NCBI GenBank assembly: GCA_030407315.1
Contig: JALQPE010001689.1
Coordinates: forward strand, 1 to 64,000
Length of the DNA: 64,000 bases
DNA from: Asparagopsis taxiformis
Lineage: Eukaryota; Rhodophyta; Florideophyceae; Bonnemaisoniales; Bonnemaisoniaceae
Reading direction: 5' to 3'
This document shows, piece after piece, positions 25,301-35,169 of this stretch. The translations under genes were made by a program, and so were the position numbers. Within the stretch, counting starts at the first letter, position 1; each line of letters starts with the position of its first letter. Below the pieces are notes generated by a model. That model was not told where the DNA came from. It saw only the letters and a program-made list of their open reading frames with translations, and did no database searches.

Positions 25301-26390
25301 ATTTGCCATCGCAAAGTGGCACGCGTGCGCGAAGAAAAAGAGCCCGGAGGTGGTGAAGGGGGAGCGCGAGCGCGAGAAGCGGGATTCAAAAGGCGTCAAT
25401 GCGCTGTGCGTCATCGGTGAACATCAACCAATCGGTTTGGAAGCGACGATGCAGCGTGGTAGCGACGAACAGAAGCGCGTGTGGCGTCGCATTGGTGTCA
25501 ATCAATTGCGTGCGTATGGACTGTGCGGATTGCCAACTACGCAAGGCGATGAGATAACGATCCGCTTGCGATACTTGTTTGCCACGGTCGAGTGTGGTCA
25601 ATTGACCACACTAGCATTAATGCTACTTGCACATTGGCGAGAGTGAACTGATGATTGGTTGTCATGAATTGTGGTTGGCGGCTTGATCCATGAAATTTTT
25701 TGTTGGATATATTGTTGAAAGCGTGTGTTTTGTGGTGTGAGGCGTTTGGAAAATCTTGCAATCAGCCTTTCTGTGCGCCAGAAAAACCCATTTCCGAACA
25801 GCTGTCTCAACACACGTTCTGCTCGACAATTGGCTGTTTCGCATACCGGCGATGTTCACATTGTCAGCATCTCTCACACATGTACAAGTCGCAGGATTCA
25901 ACATGGAGACGGCACCAGAGGAGATAACAGCTGTTTACGCTTTGGTTCACTCGGCGCATCGCGACTATGATCGCAAATAGCTCTCGAATTGAGAAAGTAA
26001 TCAACTATGGAACACTCTTCCGTATCTGTTTCAGTTCCTTCACGGAAGCCTCAGTGATTAGCTCGAAAAGCTCTTTCTGCACCAATTTTGTGCATCGCTG
26101 CTCCCATTCGTGAACTCCTATTTATTCCCAACTTCCGTTCGGAAATTGAGGAATATGACGTCACATTCCTCAGCGATTGCAGGCCCTTCAGCACGATTCT
26201 AGTTGTCATCGCACTAAAATCGATAGTGTCATCTCCTATCCCAACTGACATAAACATGATTCTATTCTCTATTGGCAGAATAGGCTTCACTGAGACTAGA
26301 AACCTCAATCCCATTCTAGGTCGGTCGATCTGCTATCCTCTTTCATTTATCCTCCCTCGTACTAACTTCGCTACCTACAAATATCTGTAA
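22331..26390. other. Long interior of copy B without recognisable gene
   Basis: About 4 kb of unique-looking sequence with only short open frames on both strands. The longest are about 138 aa at 25230-25646 and 157 aa on the minus strand at 24916-25389, and neither shows a known domain or repeat. It may be captured host DNA or decayed cargo. Confidence 0.5.
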
Positions 26391-26868
26391 AGCTCGACCA
26401 CAATTACTATCTTCGTATACCACACACCATTACACCATTCCAATATTTACCTTCACACCAACACTATGCTCCATATTTCCTCTCAAGTCCACTCCACGAG
26501 ACAGTGTTGTGAACCAATACACGGTACTACCCGCAGACAATACAATTTGCTATCTACACTACTGTCTACAGATTTACCCGGACAGTGCAGTAATACAATA
26601 CAATGCACTGCCTCAGACAGTAAAATGTACTGTCTGCACATACTGTCTGGCGGCAACACTTCCGGACAGTAAAATTTACTGTTCTGGACAGTAAATTTTA
26701 CTGTTTTTGGTACTGCCCAGATTTCGTGCCAGTTTATTGCTGCAGCAGTATTCTGAAATTTCCAGACAGTAAATTTTACTGTCTCCGCGCACTGTCTTGG
26801 CCAGACAGTAATTTTTACTGTCTCAGACAGTAAATTTACTGTCTTTTTTCATTCCCAACACCGTAGTG
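26391..26868 (+). repeat. Right subterminal repeats and terminal repeat of copy B
   Basis: Dense facing GACAGT/ACTGTC boxes, many forming ACAGTAAATTTACTGT-type palindromes, end in CAACACCGTAGTG (26856-26868). The reverse complement matches 61212-61650 of copy D closely, which identifies this as the right-end type. Confidence 0.85.
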
Positions 26869-26871
26869 ATA

Positions 26872-27240
26872 GAACTATCGCTTGCGTACTGAGACGCATC
26901 AATTAATGTGGTCTTGATTGATTGTACGCCGTGGATTTGCACTTAAATTCTGGATTGTCCCCTGTGGTGGAGCATTAAGAATTGTGGGTCGTGTTCCCGC
27001 TCTTTTGACCGTCACTCCCAACACACTCCTGCGGCTTCATTTCTCGATGCTGAGGACCGCATCTCGAAACCTATGTAAGTCCATGCCTTGTAGTGGCTTC
27101 GTAAAAAAGTCACCGACCATGTCTTTTGCAGGGTACTACCTGAACTGGCGATCAAGCACTAGTAGTTGTCGTACCGCCTGGCGGTCCTCGCTGATCGAGC
27201 CGTGTCGCTTCCCTATTGGGTACCCACTTACGGGATGTGC
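26872..27240 (-). mobile_element. Ty1/copia relic: pol C-terminus and start of 3' LTR
   Basis: On the minus strand, 27123 down to 27039 reads DMVGDFFTKPLQG, then MDLHRFRDAVLSIEK and a stop. This is the classic end of a Ty1/copia polyprotein. A stop codon interrupts the frame just upstream. Below the stop, a purine-rich GCCGCAGGAGTG precedes TGTTGGGAG at about 27023, a typical start of a copia LTR. The LTR fragment continues towards 26872, where copy B begins. The element is otherwise gone. Confidence 0.7.
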
Positions 27241-27279
27241 CAATCAGAAGGCACCAGCCAACTGGCGTGTTTCCTATAC

Positions 27280-27926
27280 TTAGGACAAGCTAAGGCTGAC
27301 AAATAACCCCACCCGGGCCTATCGGCCCCGGCCATGACCCCACAAGGGGCAAATTTTAACTTAGGCTGCTCAGCCATACATTACAATGTAAGCCTATTGG
27401 CAATGACCTCGCGGGTAGGCGAGCGCCAGTAATTGGGTTCTGATTGGTCACTAACTGGATATTTATTCCTAACCACTAACCCTAGCTTACAGTAGACTTA
27501 GTATAAAACTGCCACTGGAATAGCCAGTAGGCACGGTTTCTAGAGTAACGTAAACTCAAGTGGAATTACGACCCACAGGAACAGTGTTCGCATACCTATT
27601 GTTCAACCCCTCTCCGGGAAAACCTTAGGGTTAGCCAACAGCTCGACTGATTACGTCATCTTGCTCCATTAATACGCACCTCGCGTGAGCGCTATAATCG
27701 CACAACCCCCTCCGGGTAGCGATACCTTCTCTCTTACGAGACTACCCGCCGGGTACCTATAAGGTTCATCTGCTCTACCACTTCCTCTACCGAGGCTCGG
27801 GACACCTGTCGGGTGGTTTGCCGCTCTAGCGGATTTTCTACCTGCTACATTGGTCTCTCGACCTAGAACCTTGTACCCTCGGGTAAGTCTCTTTGAGAGA
27901 AATTTTCCTTCACAATCATCTCCACG
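27280..27926 (+). promoter_or_regulatory. Leader of the chromovirus, possible 5' LTR/promoter
   Basis: Upstream of gag lies non-coding sequence with a TATAAA at 27502-27507 and many CCC-N-GGG micro-palindromes like those in the coding part. It probably contains promoter and leader. I could not find a second copy of it downstream, so LTR boundaries are not proven. Confidence 0.4.
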
Positions 27927-29852
27927 ATGCCTCGTAACCCTACAGCGGGACCCTCTAGTGAGGACATAGCGCCTGCCAGCGACTTATCCGATTCGGATCT
28001 GATCGCCGAAGAAGGCGTGGTGATTAACACCCTGCAAGACCGAGCCGACCGAATCTTCAACGAACGGTTGGAAGAGTTCAAGGCTGAATTCAGCACCGTC
28101 GTCGAGAAGACTGTTCAAGACCGCAGGTCGGAAATCGTAGACGCTACGGTCGAAACCGTCATGGAACTAGTCGAGCCAAAGCTGATGGCCGCCAGCCGAG
28201 AAGCCACCCAAGATCGGGACGCCGAGTTCCTAGCAGAAACCTGGAATCAGGTCAAAGCCGAATTCGCTAAACGCGTCCCCCTTTTGGAAACTCGTCTGGA
28301 GGAGCTTTCGATTCACGGCTTTAATGCCAGTCCATTAAGACAACAGGAGTTTCCTGCTCGCCGCATCCGATCGGCTGACTTCCCTGACCCTACATCCGGT
28401 AGGGAGGAAGAAGAAGATCCCCGATTGGATCAAGTCGCAGAAGCAACCCGACACCTGTCGGACCGTGTGGACGCCCTTGCCGAATCACTATCCCAAACAG
28501 GGAATATCTCTCGCACGAGACAGCACACTCGTGCCACCGGATCTGCACCGGAAAATCCCTCGTGGGATGATGAAGAAGGACCTCTTGAGGAAGGCTTAGT
28601 GCCTTTGAAGGCCCGCGAACCCGCATTCGACCTAGTGGTCTCCTATCGGTACTACCGACTCAAGAACAAGTCCCTAACGACTGATACCCCAATGGGTAAA
28701 TCAAGAAGCTTGTATAAGCTAACGGAGAAGATCCGTAATTTCAACGCGTCATTCACGCCGTTCGATGGTACGGAACCCATCGATATCCTCCGGTTCCTCG
28801 CGGAATTTCAAGATGCATGTGATTCATGCGGAGTCTCGGAGGGAGAAGCTACCAAGTTACTCAAGTATTTCCTGGAAGGAGAACCTCAACGGCTTATCGC
28901 CGCTGAGGCGCGAAAGCGCAAGCTTCTCAACCATCTGCATCAGCAGATCACTTGGCCTCAAACCGTTAACGCCCTCCTGGCTCGCTACGCAACGGACAAT
29001 GTCCTAGCGGACGCATATGACGCAGTAACGCGTATACGGCAAGGGCCGGATGAAGATGAAGCTGAATACGCAGACAGACTGCAGGACGCTGCTCTCCTGT
29101 GTGCGAACGTCTTCTCGGAAAGAGACTTGGTCAACTACTACCTCAAGGGCCTACGCCCAGAGGTTAAACACACCGTCAAGGTGACTATAGGCCGCAGTGG
29201 CGGAGAAGATTTTCTTGCTGTCCGTAACCTTGCTAAAGGACTCGGGGACTCTATAAGAGCTTCGCTACCCGCAAAGCAGAAGGCTTACCCTACCCGGGAA
29301 ATTTCCGAACGCAAGCGCAAAGCGTTGCTCGCTACCGTACCCGGAGAACCGGCTGTGATGCCGCGGACCCCGCCGCCGACCTTACCTTCCCCTACCGGGA
29401 ACCCAATGGGCGCGCCAATGCAGGCCCCTACCCTAACGGGAGAACATCTTAAACTCGCTGAGAGTATGATCCCCGAAGGGGCTGTTACTTGGAGATGCTC
29501 TGGCTGTCGCCAACCAGGGCACGTGTTGTACACTTGCCCTTACCTACCACCCTCAGTGGGAACTTACTTCGCCTTTGCGAACTACGCTTACCAGCAAGAA
29601 CCGGAACAGGTTATGCGCCGCCAACAGCGCCAGTCCAATCGGTTCAACCGAAAAAGGGATTACCCTAAAACCGTTCTACAACGGCCAAATCCTTCTACAC
29701 GCATGGTTGCGTTCGCCGATGACGAAAATCATCCCAAATTGGGCCCTCTGAGGCGAGACGTTTTAGAACGTAACGGATCTTCCGTAACGGCTCAAGACGT
29801 TGCCGACGCCCTAGACACTACCGACGACTCCGAAACGTCGTCGGAAAACTAA
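27927..29852 (+). CDS. gag: Chromovirus Gag
   Basis: 641-aa Gag of a Ty3/gypsy chromovirus, the capsid/nucleocapsid protein that forms cytoplasmic particles around the element's RNA. The N-terminal third is acidic and helical. A capsid-like segment around residues 270-470 includes GPDEDEAEYADRLQDA, which aligns with the decayed gag at 3.1-4.4 kb. The nucleocapsid has one CCHC knuckle (CSGCRQPGHVLYTC, 29496-29537). The ATG at 27927 is the first in frame. The stop overlaps the next ATG as TAATG, which points to termination-reinitiation for pol. The frame is fully open, although pol downstream is broken. Confidence 0.9.
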   Translation: MPRNPTAGPSSEDIAPASDLSDSDLIAEEGVVINTLQDRADRIFNERLEEFKAEFSTVVEKTVQDRRSEIVDATVETVMELVEPKLMAASREATQDRDAEFLAETWNQVKAEFAKRVPLLETRLEELSIHGFNASPLRQQEFPARRIRSADFPDPTSGREEEEDPRLDQVAEATRHLSDRVDALAESLSQTGNISRTRQHTRATGSAPENPSWDDEEGPLEEGLVPLKAREPAFDLVVSYRYYRLKNKSLTTDTPMGKSRSLYKLTEKIRNFNASFTPFDGTEPIDILRFLAEFQDACDSCGVSEGEATKLLKYFLEGEPQRLIAAEARKRKLLNHLHQQITWPQTVNALLARYATDNVLADAYDAVTRIRQGPDEDEAEYADRLQDAALLCANVFSERDLVNYYLKGLRPEVKHTVKVTIGRSGGEDFLAVRNLAKGLGDSIRASLPAKQKAYPTREISERKRKALLATVPGEPAVMPRTPPPTLPSPTGNPMGAPMQAPTLTGEHLKLAESMIPEGAVTWRCSGCRQPGHVLYTCPYLPPSVGTYFAFANYAYQQEPEQVMRRQQRQSNRFNRKRDYPKTVLQRPNPSTRMVAFADDENHPKLGPLRRDVLERNGSSVTAQDVADALDTTDDSETSSEN

Positions 29853-32800
29853 TGACGGGGAGTGAGGTGTCGCACTCCCGTCAGGAGGTGGAGCGATTAC
29901 GCTACTCGGTGGACATCTCACCACAACCACCTCCGCAGGAAAAGGCTGCAACTCCCTCTAGGGACCAAAGTCTTTTCCAGACACCAACCCACTCGGGTTC
30001 CCCCACTGGGACTCGAACACCTAGGCCGAAAGCCTCATGCCTGCTTAAGGCCGCCCATTACGTAGTAATGGGTTCCATCGGACTCGATCCGTCAATCCTC
30101 ACGCCCATGCGTATGGTGATGGACGCCGGGTCCGGACCATCGGTCATCCATGAAAGGAGCTTACCCCACAATTGGGAACAATTCCAAGTCCCTACGGGGA
30201 AAGTTCCGCAACTGGCCGATGCTAACGGCAATCCTCTTCGGATAAAAGGCAAGATAATACTGTCATTACAGTTAGGCCACAAGTCCTTTGAGGAAGAATT
30301 CTTCGTCGCGCCTAAGTTGGCCGTACCCCTCATCTTGGGAACTGGGGCAATGAATACCCATGTAGACGCAATTAGGTGCCGGGCCCAACGGATTGATATT
30401 CACGACGGCGGGTCGATAGCTATCCTAGTGATGTCGCCTACGCGTAAAACATCCCCCACCCTTTCGTGCTACGTGGATGCCTCGCGACCCTCTAATGGGA
30501 TTAACTTAGACCGCCAGCCTCATGGCATTCGATTGTCACAGAGTGTGAATATTCCTCCGCGGAGTGAAGTAACAACTACTGTTGTGTGTGCCGGTGGTGG
30601 CTTGAGTATACTCACACCAAGGGATCGGATCCTTCACCGACATCGTGTCTCTATCCCGAATGGGGTTGCGGAAGTCATCCCGCGACAGGAATTCCTGACT
30701 ATATTAACTAACTTCGGTACATCCGACAAGTACCTCCCAAAAGGGACAATTATAGGCTATGCCCTTCGGGCACCCGAACGGCCAATGCGCCCCATGGCTC
30801 TCAGCCGCTCTAACCCTTCCTCCCAAGAGGCCTCCACTATGGTGACTACTCTCCATCAGGAGCAAGAGGGCGGGGCCACACCACCATCAAGTTGGAAGCA
30901 AGAAGTCTCTCTAGACCACCTTGGTCAAATCCCGTTGAGGGAACGCATCCTTAGCATGCTATCTCGACACGAGTCTATGTGGGATGGATCCCTAGGGGAC
31001 ATCCGCGCTACGGAGCACCGAATCGATATTATCGAAGGAAGTAAGCCTCGACGGCAACAACCCTACCGGATGGGACCCCCTCGTCGAGAGATTGCCCGTA
31101 AGGAAATAACCAGCATGCTGGAAAAGGGAGTGATCGAACCGTCGACCTCAGAATGGGCTAGCCCAGTGGTACTGGTTCCGAAGAAGGATGGTAAATTACG
31201 CTTTTGCGTCGACTATAGGGGTCTTAACGACATCACTGTCAATGATGTGTACCCCCTTCCACGAATGGATGATTGTATTGACTCCCTCGGAGATGCTCAA
31301 GTATTCACCACATTGGATTGTAACTCTGGTTATTGGCAGATACCTGTTGCACAGGACGACCGTGACAAAACGGCTTTTACCTCCCATTTGGGAACATATC
31401 GCTTTAAGCGTTTGCCTTTTGGCTTGAAGAATGCACCAGCAACGTTTCAGCGCGCCATCGACATTGTTCTTAGCAGCGTTCGCTGGCAGACCTGTCTGAT
31501 TTACTTAGACGATGTGATCGTATTCTCTCGGGACGAGGCCGAACATCTCCACCATGTGGACCAAGTACTCTCCCTCCTACGGGAAGCAGGTGTCACCCTG
31601 AAGTTGACAAAGTGTCATTTCTTCGAAAAGAAGGTTGACTACCTGGGACATGTCGTGATGCCAGGAAAGCTAGCTGTTGCACAGAACGCCACTTCGGCTA
31701 TCGCTGACGCGATCTTTCCGCAAACGCCTACGCAAATGCGATCCTTCCTCGGAAGCTGTGGCGTCTTTCGACGATTCATCAAAGGGTATGCCGCAATTGC
31801 GCACCCCTTGAACGAAATGCTGACCAAAGACAACCTCCCTAAATTCGGGAAAGAACCTCCTACCGAGGACCAACGATGCGCGTTCAACGCTCTCAAGGAG
31901 GTCATGACCAAGCCGCCGATACTGGCTCTACCCAAGTTGGGTCAACCCTACACCGTGGATACGGACGCTTCCGCGTACCAAATAGGATGTGCTCTGCTTC
32001 AGCAGCAAGGGGAAGAGAATGATCTCAAGCCAATTGGCTATTGGTCGCGCACGCTGACTAAACCTGAAAGAGGTTACTCCCCTACGGAGCGAGAATGCTT
32101 AGCCGTTGTATGGGCTGTCACTATCCTACGTCCATACTTGGAACAAACAAAGTTTGTAGTCCGAACGGACCATAACGCGCTGCGTTGGCTCATGAACATC
32201 AACGACCCTTCAGGGAGACTATGCCGCTGGCGCCTCCGACTTGCGGAATTCGATTATCAAATCATCTACCGTCCCGGTCGGGTTCACCAACTACCTGACG
32301 CCCTTTCGCGTGTTGAAACTAACGGCGAGACGCCTGTCATCATTGATGATGAAATACCAACTCTGTTGGCCACACATGCACCGCAAGGTGAAACATCCTT
32401 TGATGACGACACAGATGCATGGTTCTACGACCTTTCTCTAGCAAGAGACCACGCCGAGGAGGCGCCTAATCGCAACGGTACCCCCGTCTTAACCACTCAT
32501 CCGCAAACGGAAAACTACAGCCCGATAACTCGCAAGGAGTGGCTCGAAGAGCAACGAACAGACGACTTCTGTCAACAGGCTCTAGCCTCTCAGAAGTCTG
32601 ACTCGCTCTTCTTCGAAGATGAAGACGGTGTCCTTTGTAGGAAGTCCAAATTGGACGGGTCATCCCAGATTGTGGTACCCAAAGCCTTACGGCAACGTCT
32701 ATTGACGATGTGCCACCACGGCATCTTGGCAGGACATCCTGGTCAGAACCGCATGTACGACACGATGCGCCTATCGTATTACTGGCCTGCAATGGCTGCG

Positions 32801-32974
32801 GACATAACCGGAACGGTTGAACGCTGTTCAGCGTGCGCGAGAAACCGATTACGGTTGAGCAAACATGCGAGTACCCTCCAGCTGTTCCCAGCTACCACAC
32901 CATTGGATGACTTGCAATTGACCTCCTCGGTCCTCTACCTCGTACCAAGAAAGGTAACGTGCACCTACTGGTGA
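29852..32974 (+). pseudogene. pol: Chromovirus pol: protease, RT, RNase H, integrase zinc finger (frameshifted)
   Basis: 1040-aa open part of pol. Residues about 80-100 carry a retropepsin-like motif with DAGSG in place of DTGS. The reverse transcriptase (VDYRGLN, FTTLDCNSGYWQ, YLDDVIVFS) lies at about 31.1-31.7 kb. RNase H (DTDASAYQIG, RTDHNALRW) is at about 31.95-32.2 kb, followed by the HHCC zinc finger of integrase (CHHGILAGH to CSACARN, 32.7-32.85 kb). A one-base loss near 32920 ends this frame early in the integrase core. The missing part continues in the next frame. Relationship to the decayed pol at 1-3.2 kb is clear. Confidence 0.88.
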
Positions 32975-34005
32975 TTTCATGTCGCTTCTCCAAGCTCACC
33001 CAAGTGGTGCCCCTGCGAAGCATTACGGCTTACCATGTGGCAGTAGCCTTTTGTACACATTGGGTGTTTAAGTATGGTCCTCCACGGACATTACTATCCG
33101 ATAACGGTCCGCAATTTGCGTCGAAGTTCTTTCAGGCCGTCTGCCTCCAGTTAGGAACGAAGAACGTCTTCACGACGGCTTACCATCCCCAGACAAATGG
33201 GCAAGTCGAACGGTATAACCGTACTCTATTGAGCATGCTACGTAATTACGTTAATGATAACCAGGACGAATGGGAAGTCTACGCATCAGCGTTAACCTAT
33301 GCGTACAATACGCACGTGCATCGCACAACGGGTACCACACCCTTCGACCTAATCCTAAGCCGGCCTCCACCGCCATATTCGACACACCATTCGGTGAGAA
33401 GGAGGGCAACGCCAGACGCGTTCACGAAGCAAGACTTCTTACGCCGTATTACGGATACCATTGATATGGCAGGTAAACGCCTTCACAGCGCGCAAGCATG
33501 CTACAAGCGTAACTTCGACCGGTCAATCCGGAAGTCTAAACGACTCATCACTACCGATGATTACGGTTATCTGGATAACCCAGAAGTCCGTGAACGGAAC
33601 AAGCTAAATCCAATAGCTCAAGGTCCCTATAGGGTTATCCGTGCCGGACGGCGAACGGTTTACATCAACCGCGATGGTATCACCGAAAAGGTTAGTCTCG
33701 ATAGAGTTGCACTCGCTCCGCGACCAACCGAGGAACCAACCTTACCACCTAGGCAACATGCCGCTAACGCACAAGCGTCACCATCATGTGCAGATGCCCT
33801 CGCGCCAAATACACAATCACACCAACCGACGGGCGACGGCCAACAGAATGCACAAAGCGAATCACTTCCGCCAACTCCTAATCAGGAATACCCCTTCAGG
33901 GACCAACCATCGTCTCCACGACAACCTACAATTAGGACAACACCTGAAAGTAGTGGTTTGGGACAAACACCCTTCAGGAGGGGGCCCCCGACGCTGTGCG
34001 CGTAA
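32905..34005 (+). pseudogene. pol: Chromovirus integrase core (continuation in shifted frame)
   Basis: Continuation of pol after the frameshift near 32920. The integrase catalytic triad is readable: the first Asp just at the frameshift, LLSDNGPQF near 33095, and HPQTNGQVERYN near 33190-33220. A C-terminal region (NPIAQGPYRVIRAGRR) ends in a low-complexity linker. The first in-frame start is a GTG at 32959 and is not a real initiation site. A second frame change occurs around the G/C run near 33980-33990. Confidence 0.85.
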
Positions 34006-34862
34006 GCAAAAATTTTGCAACTCCCTCTCGGGATGAACCTTGTAGTCTTTCACCCTTCGGTAACTCACCCACAATTGGGAACGACGCACACGACCCAAGT
34101 CGTTCACCCACTCAGCCGGTAACTACCAACCGCAATCGCACACAATTACGAAGAAGTCAACAAAGACGCCATGACAACTCTGCCGATGCAGACCAAGAAG
34201 TCAACCCAGACCGGGCTCTTACATCGCACAAGCGAACGTTGCGACAAGACACGACAAATGTCGACGCTGCTGAAGCCGCCCGAAGACGTCCAAACCGCAC
34301 AATTGCGACAAGAGGACAACCATCCAGGTCACGCGTACAGACGCCGAGTTCTCCACAACGAGATGTGAACCCTCCATCGGGAGCCGAACTTCGCATAGCG
34401 AACCAAGCAAGCCAAGCACCCGCCCATTTGGCAAAACCCAAACCGGGTCGACACATTCGCTCAAGCGCGAAGAAGAAGATAGCCACGGCAAACCCCGTAA
34501 GGTCTTTGGAAACCACCCCCAATGGGGAACAAGAGAAAGCGCCACAGGGCACGCAGCCGAACTCGGAACGAGTAGCTCTCCCTGAAGGGACGAAGGAAAC
34601 CCCAGAGGGAAGTAGCGACGCCGAATGCGCAACCTCAGAAGAGGAATATCCCATCGATGATCTCATCGATTACGTCACTGACGACGATGGGGAACAATGG
34701 TTCCTTGTGAAATGGTATGGCTACCGAAAGCCGACATGGACGCAACGCGCGAACGTCCCCCCTGAATGGGCATCAAGGTACTTCCGTCGAACGCAACACC
34801 GCGAAGGTGACCGGCAACCACGCCGAGCGCGCACGCGCAAACCCAAGAGAGGGAAGAAGTAG
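33996..34862 (+). pseudogene. pol: Chromodomain tail of the chromovirus integrase (third frame)
   Basis: The last 70 aa include IDDLIDYVTDDDGEQWFLV, then KWYGYRKPTW and the ANVPPEW tail. This is a chromodomain with the aromatic positions that read methylated histone tails. It sits at the end of integrase, as in chromoviruses, where it steers integration to heterochromatin. The preceding about 200 aa are a basic, low-complexity linker. No own ATG is credible, so it was part of pol before the second frameshift. Confidence 0.85.
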
Positions 34863-35169
34863 AATAACCCCACAGGGATAAGAACCTAACAAGGTACCCA
34901 CTGGGTGGAGCTACCAAACCTCGGAAGGTCAAGCCAAAAAGGGCGCACTGTATCACCGCCAGCCGGAGCCACTGTGGAAATTTAGATTTCAGGAAATGAA
35001 AAAATTGACCAAAAAAAGGTTTCAACAAACAAATCCGCACGTCAGCGTGATGATGCATCTTTAATGTACCTCAGAGGTGCCTCAGGACTACCTGATGAAC
35101 AATGGCGCAACGCAAAAGCGTGTTCAAACTACCGTTAGAGGTTATTCTCCCAAAGGCAATTGCCAGTCC
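34863..35169 (+). other. 3' end of chromovirus: candidate polypurine tract and LTR start
   Basis: After the chromodomain stop, AAGCCAAAAAGGGCGCAC is followed by TGTATCACC at about 34949. That is the layout of a polypurine tract next to an LTR beginning TG. No second copy of this putative LTR is present upstream of gag, so it remains a candidate. Confidence 0.35.

Larger units (their letters stand above)
18674..26868 (+). mobile_element. CACTA/EnSpm transposon copy B, complete ends, non-autonomous
   Basis: It is bounded by CACTACGGTGTTG at 18674-18686 and its reverse complement at 26856-26868. ATA directly flanks both sides (18671-18673 and 26869-26871), the 3-bp target duplication expected of CACTA elements. 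Its 8.2 kb holds palindrome arrays, a 172-bp tandem repeat and subterminal GACAGT repeats. There is no transposase, ParB-like, methyltransferase or dioxygenase sequence. It would need enzymes from a copy such as C to move. Confidence 0.88.

Noticed and set aside
24916..25646. Genes in the interior of copy B (157 aa minus strand, 138 aa plus strand)
   Set aside because: They overlap on opposite strands, have no recognisable domain and no second copy in the window.
26872..27926. A defined 5' LTR matching a 3' LTR for the chromovirus
   Set aside because: I could not find the same sequence downstream of pol, so LTR pairs are not claimed.
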